From assembly GCA_028278325.1 (NCBI GenBank), contig JANQEO010000156.1:1-64000 (forward strand): DNA of 64,000 nt. The letters are read 5' to 3'. Positions 9,377-18,240 of the stretch are shown piece after piece; within the stretch, counting starts at the first letter, position 1, and every line of letters begins with the position of its first letter. The translations under genes were made by a program, and so were the position numbers. The notes beneath the pieces were generated by a model. The model made no database searches. It saw only the letters and a list, made by a program, of their open reading frames with translations, and was not told the origin of the DNA. Origin of the DNA: Candidatus Binatia bacterium (GTDB lineage: Bacteria > Desulfobacterota > Binatia > UBA1149 > JAJCZL01).

Positions 9377-10318
9377 TCAGCTACCTTGGCGTCGTTTTCT
9401 GATGAGCCGCAGCAAGTGGTCGGAGATTCCGCCCGGCAGATCCTGAAGAATGATGGCTGCCATTGTCAGCCATCCACGGCCCGAAAGGGTTGCCCGAGGA
9501 GAAGCACGCCAGGCTTCTGAAAGGCATTGCCGCGCACCAAGATAGTCCCCTGAATAGAGCGCGTCGAACGCGAGGTACTTTCGGTTCAGCGCTCTCGCTT
9601 CTGACGCCAGCCGGCCGTAGGTGTCGGGATACAGGTCTTCCAGAGTCGACATCATTGACTCAAACGAGTGCGCCGTCTTCTCCCAATTGTTCGTCAATTG
9701 TCCGGACCAACGGCGGTTGTCGACTAAAATCTCGGGAATACAAGCCACATTGCCACTGCGAAGGGCAGCGATGCGAAGCCAAAATTCCTGATCGTAGTGT
9801 GCGCAACGAAGGGTGCCGTCGAAGGCACCCACCTCATCGAAGATCGCGGCGCGGAAGACGGCTGAAGACGTGGGGCCTATTTCGCAATGGGTGAAGAGCC
9901 GTTCAAACGTGGCCCTCGGCTCGGTTGGGCAATAAACGGCACCGTTTGGTATGCCCTTCTCGTCAACTTCCCGGCACCAAGAATAGCTCAAGTCGATCTC
10001 CGGATGGGCCTCCAAGAAGGCGACATGCTTTTCGCCTTTTTGCGGATGCCAGCAATCGTCGCCATCGAGCATTCCGATGTATCGGCTGGTCGCAACGGCG
10101 ATGCCCCTGTTGCTCGCAACGGGAGCGCCCTGATTGTCTTGTTCAATGATCCGGATCTTGGGATGTTTTCGATAGCGATCCAACACCCTCGGCGTGTCGT
10201 CGGTCGAGCCATCATCGACGACGATCACCGTAATGTCCTCCAAGCTTTGGTTCAAAGCCGACTCGATCGTCGCCGGTAAATGACCTGCACGGTTGTAGGA
10301 CGTAATGACGGTACTCAG
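9377..10318 (-). CDS. family 2 glycosyltransferase (5' end abnormal)
   Basis: This is a GT-A fold inverting glycosyltransferase. It has VITSYNRAGHLPATIESALN at the N-terminus, IVVDDGSTDDTPRVL, and the metal/nucleotide motif LDGDDCW. It closely resembles the protein at 17184 over its length, including the C-terminal extension (ALNRKYLAFDALYSGDYLGA and GRGWLTMAAI). The N-terminal beta strand is coded up to at least 10318, but no ATG, GTG or TTG lies in frame before 10255, where a TTG would cut off the first strand. I mark a CTG at 10318 as the provisional start. Alternatively, an ATG at 10335 preceded by GGGAAGG is the true start and one base has been lost after it. The coding sense of the rest is clear. 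Confidence 0.75.
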   Translation of the reverse strand: MSTVITSYNRAGHLPATIESALNQSLEDITVIVVDDGSTDDTPRVLDRYRKHPKIRIIEQDNQGAPVASNRGIAVATSRYIGMLDGDDCWHPQKGEKHVAFLEAHPEIDLSYSWCREVDEKGIPNGAVYCPTEPRATFERLFTHCEIGPTSSAVFRAAIFDEVGAFDGTLRCAHYDQEFWLRIAALRSGNVACIPEILVDNRRWSGQLTNNWEKTAHSFESMMSTLEDLYPDTYGRLASEARALNRKYLAFDALYSGDYLGARQCLSEAWRASPRATLSGRGWLTMAAIILQDLPGGISDHLLRLIRKRRQGS

Positions 10319-10343
10319 AACTGAATTCGCCGCATTCGCGCTT

Positions 10344-11258
10344 TCAGGCCTTCCCGCCGTGGCGCGCCGGATAACGGGTGAAGAAGGGCTCGAGCCAGAG
10401 GATCACCGCCAGCACCTTCATGCGAAACTTCGCGTTGGGGACTGCGTAGCCCAACCACCACAGACATTTCGCGGTCGCGGTGGTGGCGAAGGGGGAGCGG
10501 CGGAGGTCGAGACAGGCAATGCCTTTCCGTGAGGCATGATGCGGATACTCCTCGAACCATCGCTCGGTGTCGGTCTCGTATTCCGGTGTGATCAGGGTGC
10601 TTTGTCCGAGCACCTTGGTCAATTTCTCATAATGAAAGACACGCGTTCCGCCGACCATGACGGCCCGGTAGCCGAGAGTCCTGATCTTGATGAGGAGGAT
10701 GGGTTCGTTGAAGCCGTGCAGATAGTTCCGGTCGAGGCCGCCGATCTTCTCCAAGACATCGCGTTTGAAGAGGTTGAGGTTCAAGGTCATGCTGGCCGGC
10801 TCGCAGGTGACACGGCCCCTTTTTAGGAAGCCGGGCGCCTGGGTCTCGTCCGCATAGAGGCGGAAGGAGCACATGTAGGGGAAAGTGCAGCCGACATCCG
10901 GCCGCTTAACCCAGTCGAGCAAGCGCTCCAGGGCCGGCGGGTGCGGCAGAATATCGTTGGCCATCAGAGCGATATAGGGCTCCTCCAAGGATCGCCACCC
11001 CCTGTTGTAGCCGTCCACATAGGAGATACGATGGCCGGCATGGTCGTAGCGAACGCCGATCGTCCCGCAGGCAGCCTTCATGGCGACGTCGGATTCCGGG
11101 CTGCCGTCAACCACGACAATCGTGCCGACGCAGGGGCTCATCTTCAGGAGGCGCAAGGAAACGCCGGTCGTCGCGACCAGAAAGTCGTGATGCTCGCCGC
11201 TTTGCTGCTTGCAGAAGTAGTTAACGACGACGCCGAGCTCTTTGGGTTTCTCTGTCAG
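10344..11258 (-). CDS. GT2-like glycosyltransferase, probable CTG start
   Basis: The 304-residue protein is GT2-like: TIVVVDGSPES near the N-terminus, ALMANDILPHPPALERLLDW at the acceptor side, and GGLDRNYLHGFNEP, as in rhamnosyltransferase-like enzymes. Coding similarity starts well before the first ATG/GTG/TTG (a TTG at 11156). The upstream in-frame residues read ELGVVVNYFCKQQSGEHHDF. A CTG at 11258 preceded at 8 bases by GGGAGG (11267-11272) is the best start. The stop is 9 bases before an out-of-frame ATG for the next gene (10335), so the two genes are probably cotranscribed. The donor sugar cannot be told. Confidence 0.75.
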   Translation of the reverse strand: MTEKPKELGVVVNYFCKQQSGEHHDFLVATTGVSLRLLKMSPCVGTIVVVDGSPESDVAMKAACGTIGVRYDHAGHRISYVDGYNRGWRSLEEPYIALMANDILPHPPALERLLDWVKRPDVGCTFPYMCSFRLYADETQAPGFLKRGRVTCEPASMTLNLNLFKRDVLEKIGGLDRNYLHGFNEPILLIKIRTLGYRAVMVGGTRVFHYEKLTKVLGQSTLITPEYETDTERWFEEYPHHASRKGIACLDLRRSPFATTATAKCLWWLGYAVPNAKFRMKVLAVILWLEPFFTRYPARHGGKA

Positions 11259-11394
11259 GGTTCTCCCCTCCCAAGGGCTTCGTTCCCACCTCCGATAGGC
11301 GAAAAATACGCGCGATTTCAGCCCCTGAAGCCATCACTATAGGCGCACAGACCCTGACGAAGCGAGCTGTCCTGGTTGCTGCCAAAGAAGGCAC

Positions 11395-12657
11395 TTAGTT
11401 CGACAAGCCGTTTGGGATCTCTCGCGGCTCGTCGACCCAAACCTGGTTCAGGATCTGCTTGACGGCCTCCTCACGGTGCGGGCTCGTCGGATGGAGCGTG
11501 CGCATGAGATGGCCACCGTCTTCTTCCATCAGGCGCTGCCAAACCTCGATCAAGGCGCCGGCAGGGTAATCCGTCGGAGCGAGCAACTCGAGGGCCGCTT
11601 GATCCGCTTGGATCTCCTGGATCACGTTGTAGTGCTGTCCCCCGAAGGCGGCGCCCGTGAGGTTGGCCTCCACCTGCAACTCCTCGGATGCCGGCAACGT
11701 CTGGGTCTCCTGGGGCATCGCGTCCGACTCCCGGCCGAAGCTGGGTAGCGGATCGCCGGGCTCGTGCTCCAGCAAGGCATGACCGACGAAATGGGCGATC
11801 ATGGCCGCCAAGTGGTCATCTTCCGCGGCGAATCGCAGGAGCCCGTCGCTCATGTAGATCGACCTCCCCCGGTGGAACCCTTGAATTCGATCCCCTCTGG
11901 TCAGGATCAGATTGAAGTCGCAAACCGGCTGTGGCGCGATCTCATAGGTCAGACGCTCGCTGCCGCGGCGAACGTGAAACGCGAGCGCGACCCCGCTCTT
12001 GGCGTCCCGCTGCAGCGCCTCTTCCAGGGCGGCGCTCGCGGCCTTGCCGGCGGGCAGGCTGTGCTCGCCCACGCCCTCGATCACGTCTCCGGCCACGAGG
12101 CCCGACTGGGCGGCCGGCGAGTCCGGCAGGATGTGAACCACGCGCAATTGCTCGTCCAAGCCGTAGATGTCCATGGATGCGAAGCGGTAGCGGCTGTCGA
12201 TCTCCCACCGTGTCCAGGCCACGAACCCGAAGCTCGGCCGCGTCCTATCCCGGCAAATGTCGACGTTGCTGGCCATGATCGGCGCGGCCACGTTCCACAA
12301 CCGTGCTTGTTCCTCGAGAAGCTGGGACAGGACAATGCCGGTCGGCTCGTTGGCGCTTTGGATCTTGTGCTCGTGGACGATCAGGCCGCCGGTTCCGCCG
12401 ACGGCCGCGCCGACCAACAGGCTGCCGGCCACGGGTGGGCTGGCCATTAGGCCGATCACGGCGCCGGTGCCGGCCCCGATCCCGGCGCCACTGCCGACAC
12501 GCTCCAGCCGTGAGTCCCCGCAGGCTGAGACCAGGGTCGCCAAAAGCATGAGGCCGAAGTGGAACGGCACCCGGTGCGCCCGGTGCGTCGACCGCCGAAC
12601 GGCAGCTCGCCGCATGCGTCCAAAGCCAAATCTAACCTGAGAAATCCTAGATCCCAT
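11395..12657 (-). CDS. lipoprotein with PDZ domain and degenerate M48-type metallopeptidase domain
   Basis: The 420-residue protein has a basic N-terminus, a hydrophobic stretch and a lipobox LVSAC (Cys46). A Gly-rich span (54-92) follows. A PDZ domain occupies about 165-235 (ILPDSPAAQSGLVAGDVIEG). A domain that resembles M48 zinc peptidases lies at about 265-400. The zinc motif is altered: where HExxH is expected the protein reads HFVGH (289-293), so the catalytic Glu is Phe. The third ligand region is kept (QEIQADQAALELL, Glu348) and so is a late TLHPTSPHREEA. It may still bind zinc but is unlikely to hydrolyse peptides by the usual route. ATG 12615 is an alternative start. It is a single gene between a glycosyltransferase and an amidotransferase. 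Confidence 0.75.
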   Translation of the reverse strand: MGSRISQVRFGFGRMRRAAVRRSTHRAHRVPFHFGLMLLATLVSACGDSRLERVGSGAGIGAGTGAVIGLMASPPVAGSLLVGAAVGGTGGLIVHEHKIQSANEPTGIVLSQLLEEQARLWNVAAPIMASNVDICRDRTRPSFGFVAWTRWEIDSRYRFASMDIYGLDEQLRVVHILPDSPAAQSGLVAGDVIEGVGEHSLPAGKAASAALEEALQRDAKSGVALAFHVRRGSERLTYEIAPQPVCDFNLILTRGDRIQGFHRGRSIYMSDGLLRFAAEDDHLAAMIAHFVGHALLEHEPGDPLPSFGRESDAMPQETQTLPASEELQVEANLTGAAFGGQHYNVIQEIQADQAALELLAPTDYPAGALIEVWQRLMEEDGGHLMRTLHPTSPHREEAVKQILNQVWVDEPREIPNGLSN

Positions 12658-12865
12658 CTCGCTGCGCCACCTCGAGTATTCGAGGGAGCGGGAACGGGCA
12701 CACTAGAATGAAACGCGACCCCATAATTCCTCAAAAACTCTACGGAATAATATTACGCCAATATTCAAACTACGCTTCGGTATATTGTAATGCCGCGCGT
12801 TTTGGAGGAGAAACGTTTTTTCGTTAATAGTTATGGTTAAGATGGCGCTTCGGGGTAAATGGCCA

Positions 12866-14773
12866 TCATGCGGCCCGGGCACGCGCGCTGCCCGTCGGCC
12901 AGTGGGAGTCCCACCAGACCGCCAAGTTCAGGAGCAGCCAGAGCTGGCGCGCCAGGAGACGATCGGGACGGCGCAAGAAGTCCGCCCACAAGCCGCGGAC
13001 GAAGGCGATGTCGAGATAGTCGAAATGCCCCGCGTCGGGCGCCAGCAAGAGGTCCTCCGCGGCCGTCTTGAAGGGCCCCCTGAGCCAGGTATCGATCGGC
13101 ACCTCGAAGCCCTGCTTGGGTCGGTCGACGATCTCGCGGGGCACCAGATCGCCGATCGCCTTCTTGAAGATCAGCTTCGAGCCCAGGCTCGAGATTTTCA
13201 TATCGATGGGCAGGGTGGCGACGAACTCCACCAGCTTGTGGTCCAGCAAGGGACAGCGAGCCTCTATCGACGCCGCCATGGTGGCCTTGTCGGTCTTCAT
13301 GAGGAGCTGATCGGCGAGCTGGAGCTTGCTGTCGACATAGAGGCAGCGGGAGAGGTCATCCAAGCCCTCCCCCTCCTGGCTGACCGCCGCGAACGCCTCG
13401 CCATTAACCCCGTTCCGTAGCAGCCTTGCCCTAAAGTCCGGGCGGCAGAGGGCATGCTTCTCGTCGTCGGGGAAGGTGGTCAGCCAGCCACGCGGCCGCT
13501 GCCCGCGCGGCAGTCCGGCGATCCACAGGCCCTTTCGGACCCGGCGGTCTCGCGCCGGCCAAAGTCCGGAGGGCCAGAGCGACAGGCACCGGGCCAGGCC
13601 GTCGACCGCGCCGATGCGCCGCTCCACGGAGAGCAGCTTCCGGTGAAGCTCGTAACGGGAATAGCCGGCGAAGAGCTCGTCCCCGCCCTCGCCCGTCAGC
13701 GCCACCGTGATGTCCGTGCTGGCGAACTCGGCCAGCAGAAATGTCGGCAGGATGGCCGGGTCGGCGGCCGGTTCGTCATGGGCCCAGTTGACCTTCTCGA
13801 GGAGATCCGGTGCCGGCGTGGTCACGATCTCCTCGCGATGATCGCATCCGAAGTGCGCGGCCACCTTATTGGCATGGGAGAGCTCGTCGAGCCGCGGATC
13901 GCCGAAACCGATCGAGAAGGTCTTCAGAGGCCTGTCGAGAGCCCGCGACGCCAGGGCGACGATGGCGCTCGAGTCCAGCCCGCCGCTCAAGAAGACGCCC
14001 AGGGGAACCTCGCTCATGAGCCGCATTTCGACCGCCTCTTTGAGGAGCTGGCCGATTCGCGACGCCGCTTCTTCTTCGTTCATGCCGGAGTCCGTCCGGC
14101 GAGGCAGGTCCCAATAGGACCGCAAATCTGTACGGCCGTCTTTCACCATCAGCATGCAGCCGGCCGGCAGCTTCCGGACTCCCGCGAAGAGGGTCCCCTC
14201 TCCCGGCACGAAGCCGTGGCTCAGGTAGCCGTCGAGCCCGGCAGGATCGAGCCTCTTGTCGATCAGTCCGCTCTGATGGATGGCCTTGATCTCCGAGGCG
14301 AAGACCAGGTGGTCGGCGGTTTGCGCATAGTAGAGGGGCTTCTTGCCGGAGCGGTCGCGTGCGAGGACCAGGAGGTCCTCCCGCCGGTCATAGAGCGCGA
14401 ACACGAACATGCCCCGCAGCCAGTGCAGAAATTCCAGTCCATATTCCTCGTAGAGATGGACTATGACCTCGCTGTCGCTGCGAGTCGAAAAGCCGTGCCC
14501 GAGGGCCATGAGGTCCCGGCGCAGATCGGCGTGGTTATAGATCTCGCCGTTGAAAACGACCTGCAGCGAGCCGCTCTCGTTATGGACCGGCTGGTGGCCA
14601 TGGGCGACATCGATGATGCTCAGCCGACGCACCGCCAGGCCAACCTTCCCGGGATCCAGAAAGTAGCCCTCGTCATCCGGACCGCGGTGGCGCAACGCAT
14701 CGTTCATTGCCACAAGCACGTCTCGGGAGATGGGCTTGCCGCCAGTTGCCACGACACCGGAGACGCCACACAC
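12866..14773 (-). CDS. asnB: asparagine synthase (glutamine-hydrolysing)-type amidotransferase
   Basis: The 635-residue, two-domain protein has a class II glutamine amidotransferase domain with nucleophile Cys2 (MCGVSGVVA) and RHRGPDDEG. The synthetase domain has the ATP pyrophosphatase loop FLSGGLDSSAIVALA and ALTGEGGDELFAGY. The start is GTG at 14773, which puts Cys at position 2 as required. The length and sequence are like the amidotransferase-1 group found in polysaccharide and exosortase-associated clusters rather than the shorter housekeeping AsnB. Here it sits 48 bases from a GT4 gene on the same strand. It probably amidates a uronic acid or other carboxylate in the polysaccharide, or makes asparagine; context favours the first. 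Confidence 0.85.
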   Translation of the reverse strand: MCGVSGVVATGGKPISRDVLVAMNDALRHRGPDDEGYFLDPGKVGLAVRRLSIIDVAHGHQPVHNESGSLQVVFNGEIYNHADLRRDLMALGHGFSTRSDSEVIVHLYEEYGLEFLHWLRGMFVFALYDRREDLLVLARDRSGKKPLYYAQTADHLVFASEIKAIHQSGLIDKRLDPAGLDGYLSHGFVPGEGTLFAGVRKLPAGCMLMVKDGRTDLRSYWDLPRRTDSGMNEEEAASRIGQLLKEAVEMRLMSEVPLGVFLSGGLDSSAIVALASRALDRPLKTFSIGFGDPRLDELSHANKVAAHFGCDHREEIVTTPAPDLLEKVNWAHDEPAADPAILPTFLLAEFASTDITVALTGEGGDELFAGYSRYELHRKLLSVERRIGAVDGLARCLSLWPSGLWPARDRRVRKGLWIAGLPRGQRPRGWLTTFPDDEKHALCRPDFRARLLRNGVNGEAFAAVSQEGEGLDDLSRCLYVDSKLQLADQLLMKTDKATMAASIEARCPLLDHKLVEFVATLPIDMKISSLGSKLIFKKAIGDLVPREIVDRPKQGFEVPIDTWLRGPFKTAAEDLLLAPDAGHFDYLDIAFVRGLWADFLRRPDRLLARQLWLLLNLAVWWDSHWPTGSARARAA

Positions 14774-14821
14774 TTAGAAATCTTTCCCTTTGTGTCGAAA
14801 GATCATCGTGGCGGGGCTCGA

Positions 14822-15919
14822 CTACCGTGCCGTGACCAAGTTGCGATAGAAGCGCTCCGTCTGCTCGGCGATCTTGTCCCAGGTGAAATGGGATTCGACA
14901 TAGCCTTTCGCCGCCGATCCGTAGTCTTCCACCAGTTCGGGATGGTCCAAGAGGTGCTGCAGGCGCGTCGTCAGGTCCTTTACGTCACCGGTGCGGTAGG
15001 TGACGCCACGATCGCCGATGATGTCCCGATTCTCCGGAATATCGCTCGAGAGCACGCAGTTGCCATAGGCCATCGCTTCAAGCAGCGAGACCGATAGGCC
15101 TTCGATGTGGGAGGGCAGAACGTAAACGTAGGCGTTGCTGAAGATTGCCGCCAAGTCATCGCCCTGTTGAAAGCCGAGGAAATGGACGCGCTCGCCGGCG
15201 CTGCGCTTCAGCACGTCGACATAGCTGTCCGCGTAGGTCGAGTGGCCGACGAGAGCGAGATCCAAGTCGGTGTCGCAAGCCTGATAGGCGGCGATCAGGT
15301 CGTGACAGCCTTTTTCCGGTGTTAGACGGCCGACGTAGAGAACGTACCTTCTCTTCGTCAGGCCAAGGGGGGCAAGCAAATGCGAGGACGCCGGCGCGCA
15401 TAGGCCGACGCCGTTCGGAATGTAGACGACATCGCCGCGATAGCGCTCGGCCAGATAGGAGGCGAGCGTGGAGGAAACGGCGGAGGTGCCGTTGGGGCAG
15501 CGAAGCGCGGCCCATTCGCAGGCCTCGAGGTAGCACCGCGCCAACCGCCCCCACTTCGATCTGCGCCCGTCCAACCCCCTCACCGAGACAACCGTGCGGC
15601 TTCCGGCCATGCGGGGCAGGAAGGCAAACGGCGCGGAGCCCAAGGCGTGGAACTGAACCAGGTCATAGTGCCGGAACAGGCTATCCACCGTGCTCATCGC
15701 CGTGTGAAGAAGCGTCTCGAGATGCTTGGTGCGCAGCGTCGGGAGACGTTTGACTCGGACTCCCCGGTACTGGGCCACCGGCGGCGTGAAGTGCGATCGG
15801 CAGTAGGCCGTCACCTCGTGGCCCATGGCGGCGAGCCGGCTCCCGACTTCCTCATAGTAGGTCTCGATGCCGCTGTAGGCGCTGACCACGCCCCGCGCAC
15901 CAATGAATGCGATCCTCAT
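14822..15919 (-). CDS. family 4 glycosyltransferase
   Basis: This GT-B fold retaining glycosyltransferase has 365 residues. The N-terminal acceptor domain begins MRIAFIGARGVVSAYSGIET with the Gly-rich loop. The donor domain has YVLYVGRLTPEKGCHDLIAA and the conserved E-x7-E motif in VLPSHIEGLSVSLLEAMAYG. The start at ATG 15919 is standard for the family; open frame upstream (to 16039) is not family-like. It is upstream of asnB in the same orientation and likely in the same transcript. Substrates unknown. Confidence 0.9.
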   Translation of the reverse strand: MRIAFIGARGVVSAYSGIETYYEEVGSRLAAMGHEVTAYCRSHFTPPVAQYRGVRVKRLPTLRTKHLETLLHTAMSTVDSLFRHYDLVQFHALGSAPFAFLPRMAGSRTVVSVRGLDGRRSKWGRLARCYLEACEWAALRCPNGTSAVSSTLASYLAERYRGDVVYIPNGVGLCAPASSHLLAPLGLTKRRYVLYVGRLTPEKGCHDLIAAYQACDTDLDLALVGHSTYADSYVDVLKRSAGERVHFLGFQQGDDLAAIFSNAYVYVLPSHIEGLSVSLLEAMAYGNCVLSSDIPENRDIIGDRGVTYRTGDVKDLTTRLQHLLDHPELVEDYGSAAKGYVESHFTWDKIAEQTERFYRNLVTAR

Positions 15920-17183
15920 CGACCTATCCGCTCCCACGGCTAAGGAAGCCGCAACCTTGGTCCCTAGAGTTTCAAGGGTGGCCTTGGGCTCGTTATTGGC
16001 ACGCGCATACACTAGGAACAGCCTGCAGCAGTGCTGCATCGGCGGTTCCTTCCAGAGGGCAACAGTCGAAAGAAATCTCTACTGGAGGTAGCCGTTCGGC
16101 AGTCGGATTCGGATTCGCGAGCCGCGAATGGACGTCCGCTTCATTCGAGGTCAGTGAAGGTGGCGTCTTGTCATGATAAGCGACAGAATCGCCGCAGGTC
16201 TGGTCCAGCATTTACCCACCCGGTACCAAAATCTGTACTACACACCCCTGCCCCTCTGCCTTGTAAGTCGGCTCCGCCGTTGCGGCGTCCGCGGGTCAAC
16301 CACGTCGTGTCTGGCATCCCCAACGGCAGCAAAATCGGCGTTTGAGGGCTCTCGGCCGTAATCCACGTCTCAAAATTCAATTATAAGCTTATTTGTTTCG
16401 GCTCGGCCTCGCAACTAATATCGTTAAGATTTCGGGATGTATCGCTGCCATAACCACAAATTGGCAGATGTTAATACATGCCCTATGCATGAGGAACGGT
16501 CGAACAGGATCTGAGATCGCCCGAAAAATACTGGGGCGACATGAATGATCCAGGCTAACCCTTTGCGAATCCTACGATTCGATCGACGCCGAGAAGAAGG
16601 ATCGGATTCGCGGAGGGCGCTTGTTTCCGCGGGACCACCTGCCCGATGAGTGCAGGCAAAGGCTCGGTCGGCGAGGATCGGCCCCCCCGGTCTCGGATTC
16701 CTGCTTGGGGAAAAGTCGGGCAAACCCAAATCCGGTTCGAGGTCGCGAGCGCGGCGGCCTCTTTACGAAACCGTCACCGTCGGACGGGGCGACACGACTC
16801 GTTCCTGTGATGTCGTATGCGTTTCGACGCGAGCCGAATCGGACGAGCGAATGCACGAGGGACTGGCAAGGCCGGAAAGAACATGACTTTTGTCACTATT
16901 GCTCTATATGCGTGCATCCAGGAGCGGCCAATCCCATCGATTGGTCGGCGTTGGCCCGATCGACAGGCACCGAACGGCAGGCACCGAACGGCAGCAGGGT
17001 CACGAAGCGGTCGACGGTCTCCTGCGCGCGTGTATTCACAACGCCTGGCGCTTGTACCGGATTGCCCGGTCGGAGTATGCTGAAACAATTGACAAGCTAT
17101 ATCGCGATGGGTGTTCTTTGAATATCTCCGGATCTGCATAGTATATGTCAGGTTTTACATTCGAGAATTAGCAAGCTCGTAGC
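15920..17183. other. 1.26-kb gene-poor spacer
   Basis: I find no convincing gene here. Several open frames of 60-166 codons on both strands have Arg/Ser/Pro-rich, low-complexity translations typical of GC-rich noncoding sequence. An AT-rich patch at 16380-16560 could hold the promoter of the leftward asnB/GT4 unit, although that is far from the genes. A TTGACA at 17089-17094 precedes the rightward GT2 gene, but no -10 hexamer fits. One plus-strand frame near 17000-17140 (LLRACIHNAWRLYRIARSEY) looks more protein-like than the rest and could be a remnant, unrecognised. Confidence 0.4.
16964..16991. repeat. 14-bp perfect tandem duplication
   Basis: The unit CAGGCACCGAACGG occurs twice in a row, followed by a further CAG. 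It lies in the noncoding spacer, and the most likely origin is replication slippage. Confidence 0.7.
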
Positions 17184-18146
17184 ATGAACGTTGTTCTTAG
17201 CGCCATTATTCCGACCTATAACCAGGCTCGGTTTCTGCCTGAATCGATCGGCTCGGTCTTGGCTCAAAGCCTGGAGGAGGTCGAGGCGATCGTCGTCAAT
17301 GACGGCTCCAACGACGATACGGCGGCGGTCCTCGCCGAATACCAGGATCATCCCAAGGCCCGCGTCATCCATCAGGACAATCGGGGCACCGCGGCCGCGC
17401 GCAACATCGCGATTGCCGCCGCTCAAGGCCACTATATCGCCATGCTCGACGGCGATGACCGCTGGGATCCTCGAAAGGCGGAGAAACAGGTCGGCTTCAT
17501 GGAAGCGCACCCGGAGATCGACCTGAGCTACTCCTGGTGCCGCGAAGTGGACGTGGACGGCAAGCCCAACGGGATCTTTCACTGTGCAGGCGAGATGCGG
17601 CCGAGTTTCGACAGCTTCTTCCTCAGCAATTTCACGCACACCACCAGCGTGGTGATGTTCCGCCGGGCGCTGGTCGATGAATTGGGCGGTTTCAAGGCGT
17701 CGCTGCCGATTGCCAGCGACCACGAAATGTGGCTTCGCATCGCCGCCAGGCGTGAGAACAATGTCGCCTGCCTTGGGGAGGTGCTGACCGACTACCGGAT
17801 CTGGACCGGACAGAAGTCGTACGATTGGCGGCGAATGCTGAACGGTTGGAATGCCATGATGGCCGAGCTCAAATCCCTTTATCCGGGCCCCTATGCCCGA
17901 TTGGAGACGAAGGCGCGGGCCTTGAACCGGAAGCACCTCGCCTTCAATGCCATGAGATCAGGCGACGACGAGGGTGCGCGGCAGTGCCTGGCCGAAGCCC
18001 TGACCGCGTCTCCCCGCACGGTGTTTTCCAATCGTGGTTGGTTGACAATGGCTGCGATTGCGACCAGTGCTTTGCCCGGTGGGCTTTCCGGCCAGCTGCT
18101 GCGCCTCGTCGCGCATCGCCGCAAGAAGAACTGGTGTACGACGTGA
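17184..18146 (+). CDS. family 2 glycosyltransferase with conserved C-terminal extension
   Basis: The 320-residue protein starts MNVVLSAIIPTYNQARFLPE and has VNDGSNDDTAAVL and the DxD-like motif LDGDDRW. The GT-A domain covers about residues 1-220. A C-terminal part of about 100 residues (ETKARALNRKHLAFNAMRSG, then ARQCLAEAL and NRGWLTMAAIA) is shared with the gene at 9377. This part looks like a helical, TPR-like pair. The ATG at 17184 is clear. It is followed 95 bases later by another GT2 gene on the same strand. Donor and acceptor are unknown. Confidence 0.9.
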   Translation: MNVVLSAIIPTYNQARFLPESIGSVLAQSLEEVEAIVVNDGSNDDTAAVLAEYQDHPKARVIHQDNRGTAAARNIAIAAAQGHYIAMLDGDDRWDPRKAEKQVGFMEAHPEIDLSYSWCREVDVDGKPNGIFHCAGEMRPSFDSFFLSNFTHTTSVVMFRRALVDELGGFKASLPIASDHEMWLRIAARRENNVACLGEVLTDYRIWTGQKSYDWRRMLNGWNAMMAELKSLYPGPYARLETKARALNRKHLAFNAMRSGDDEGARQCLAEALTASPRTVFSNRGWLTMAAIATSALPGGLSGQLLRLVAHRRKKNWCTT

Positions 18147-18240
18147 TGGGTGTGGGCGGTCTTGCCCGCGGACGACCGCGAACGTCATTGGATGGCAGGC
18201 GTTGAGGGCAATGCGGCTGGCCGGCGGAGAGATCTTGTCG

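Noticed and set aside
17089..17094. TTGACA as a promoter for the GT2 gene at 17184
   Set aside because: No acceptable -10 hexamer at 16-18 bp, so the hexamer alone is not enough.
16621..17121. A 166-codon plus-strand frame in the gene-poor spacer
   Set aside because: No motif, Arg/Ser/Pro-rich, no ribosome-binding site.
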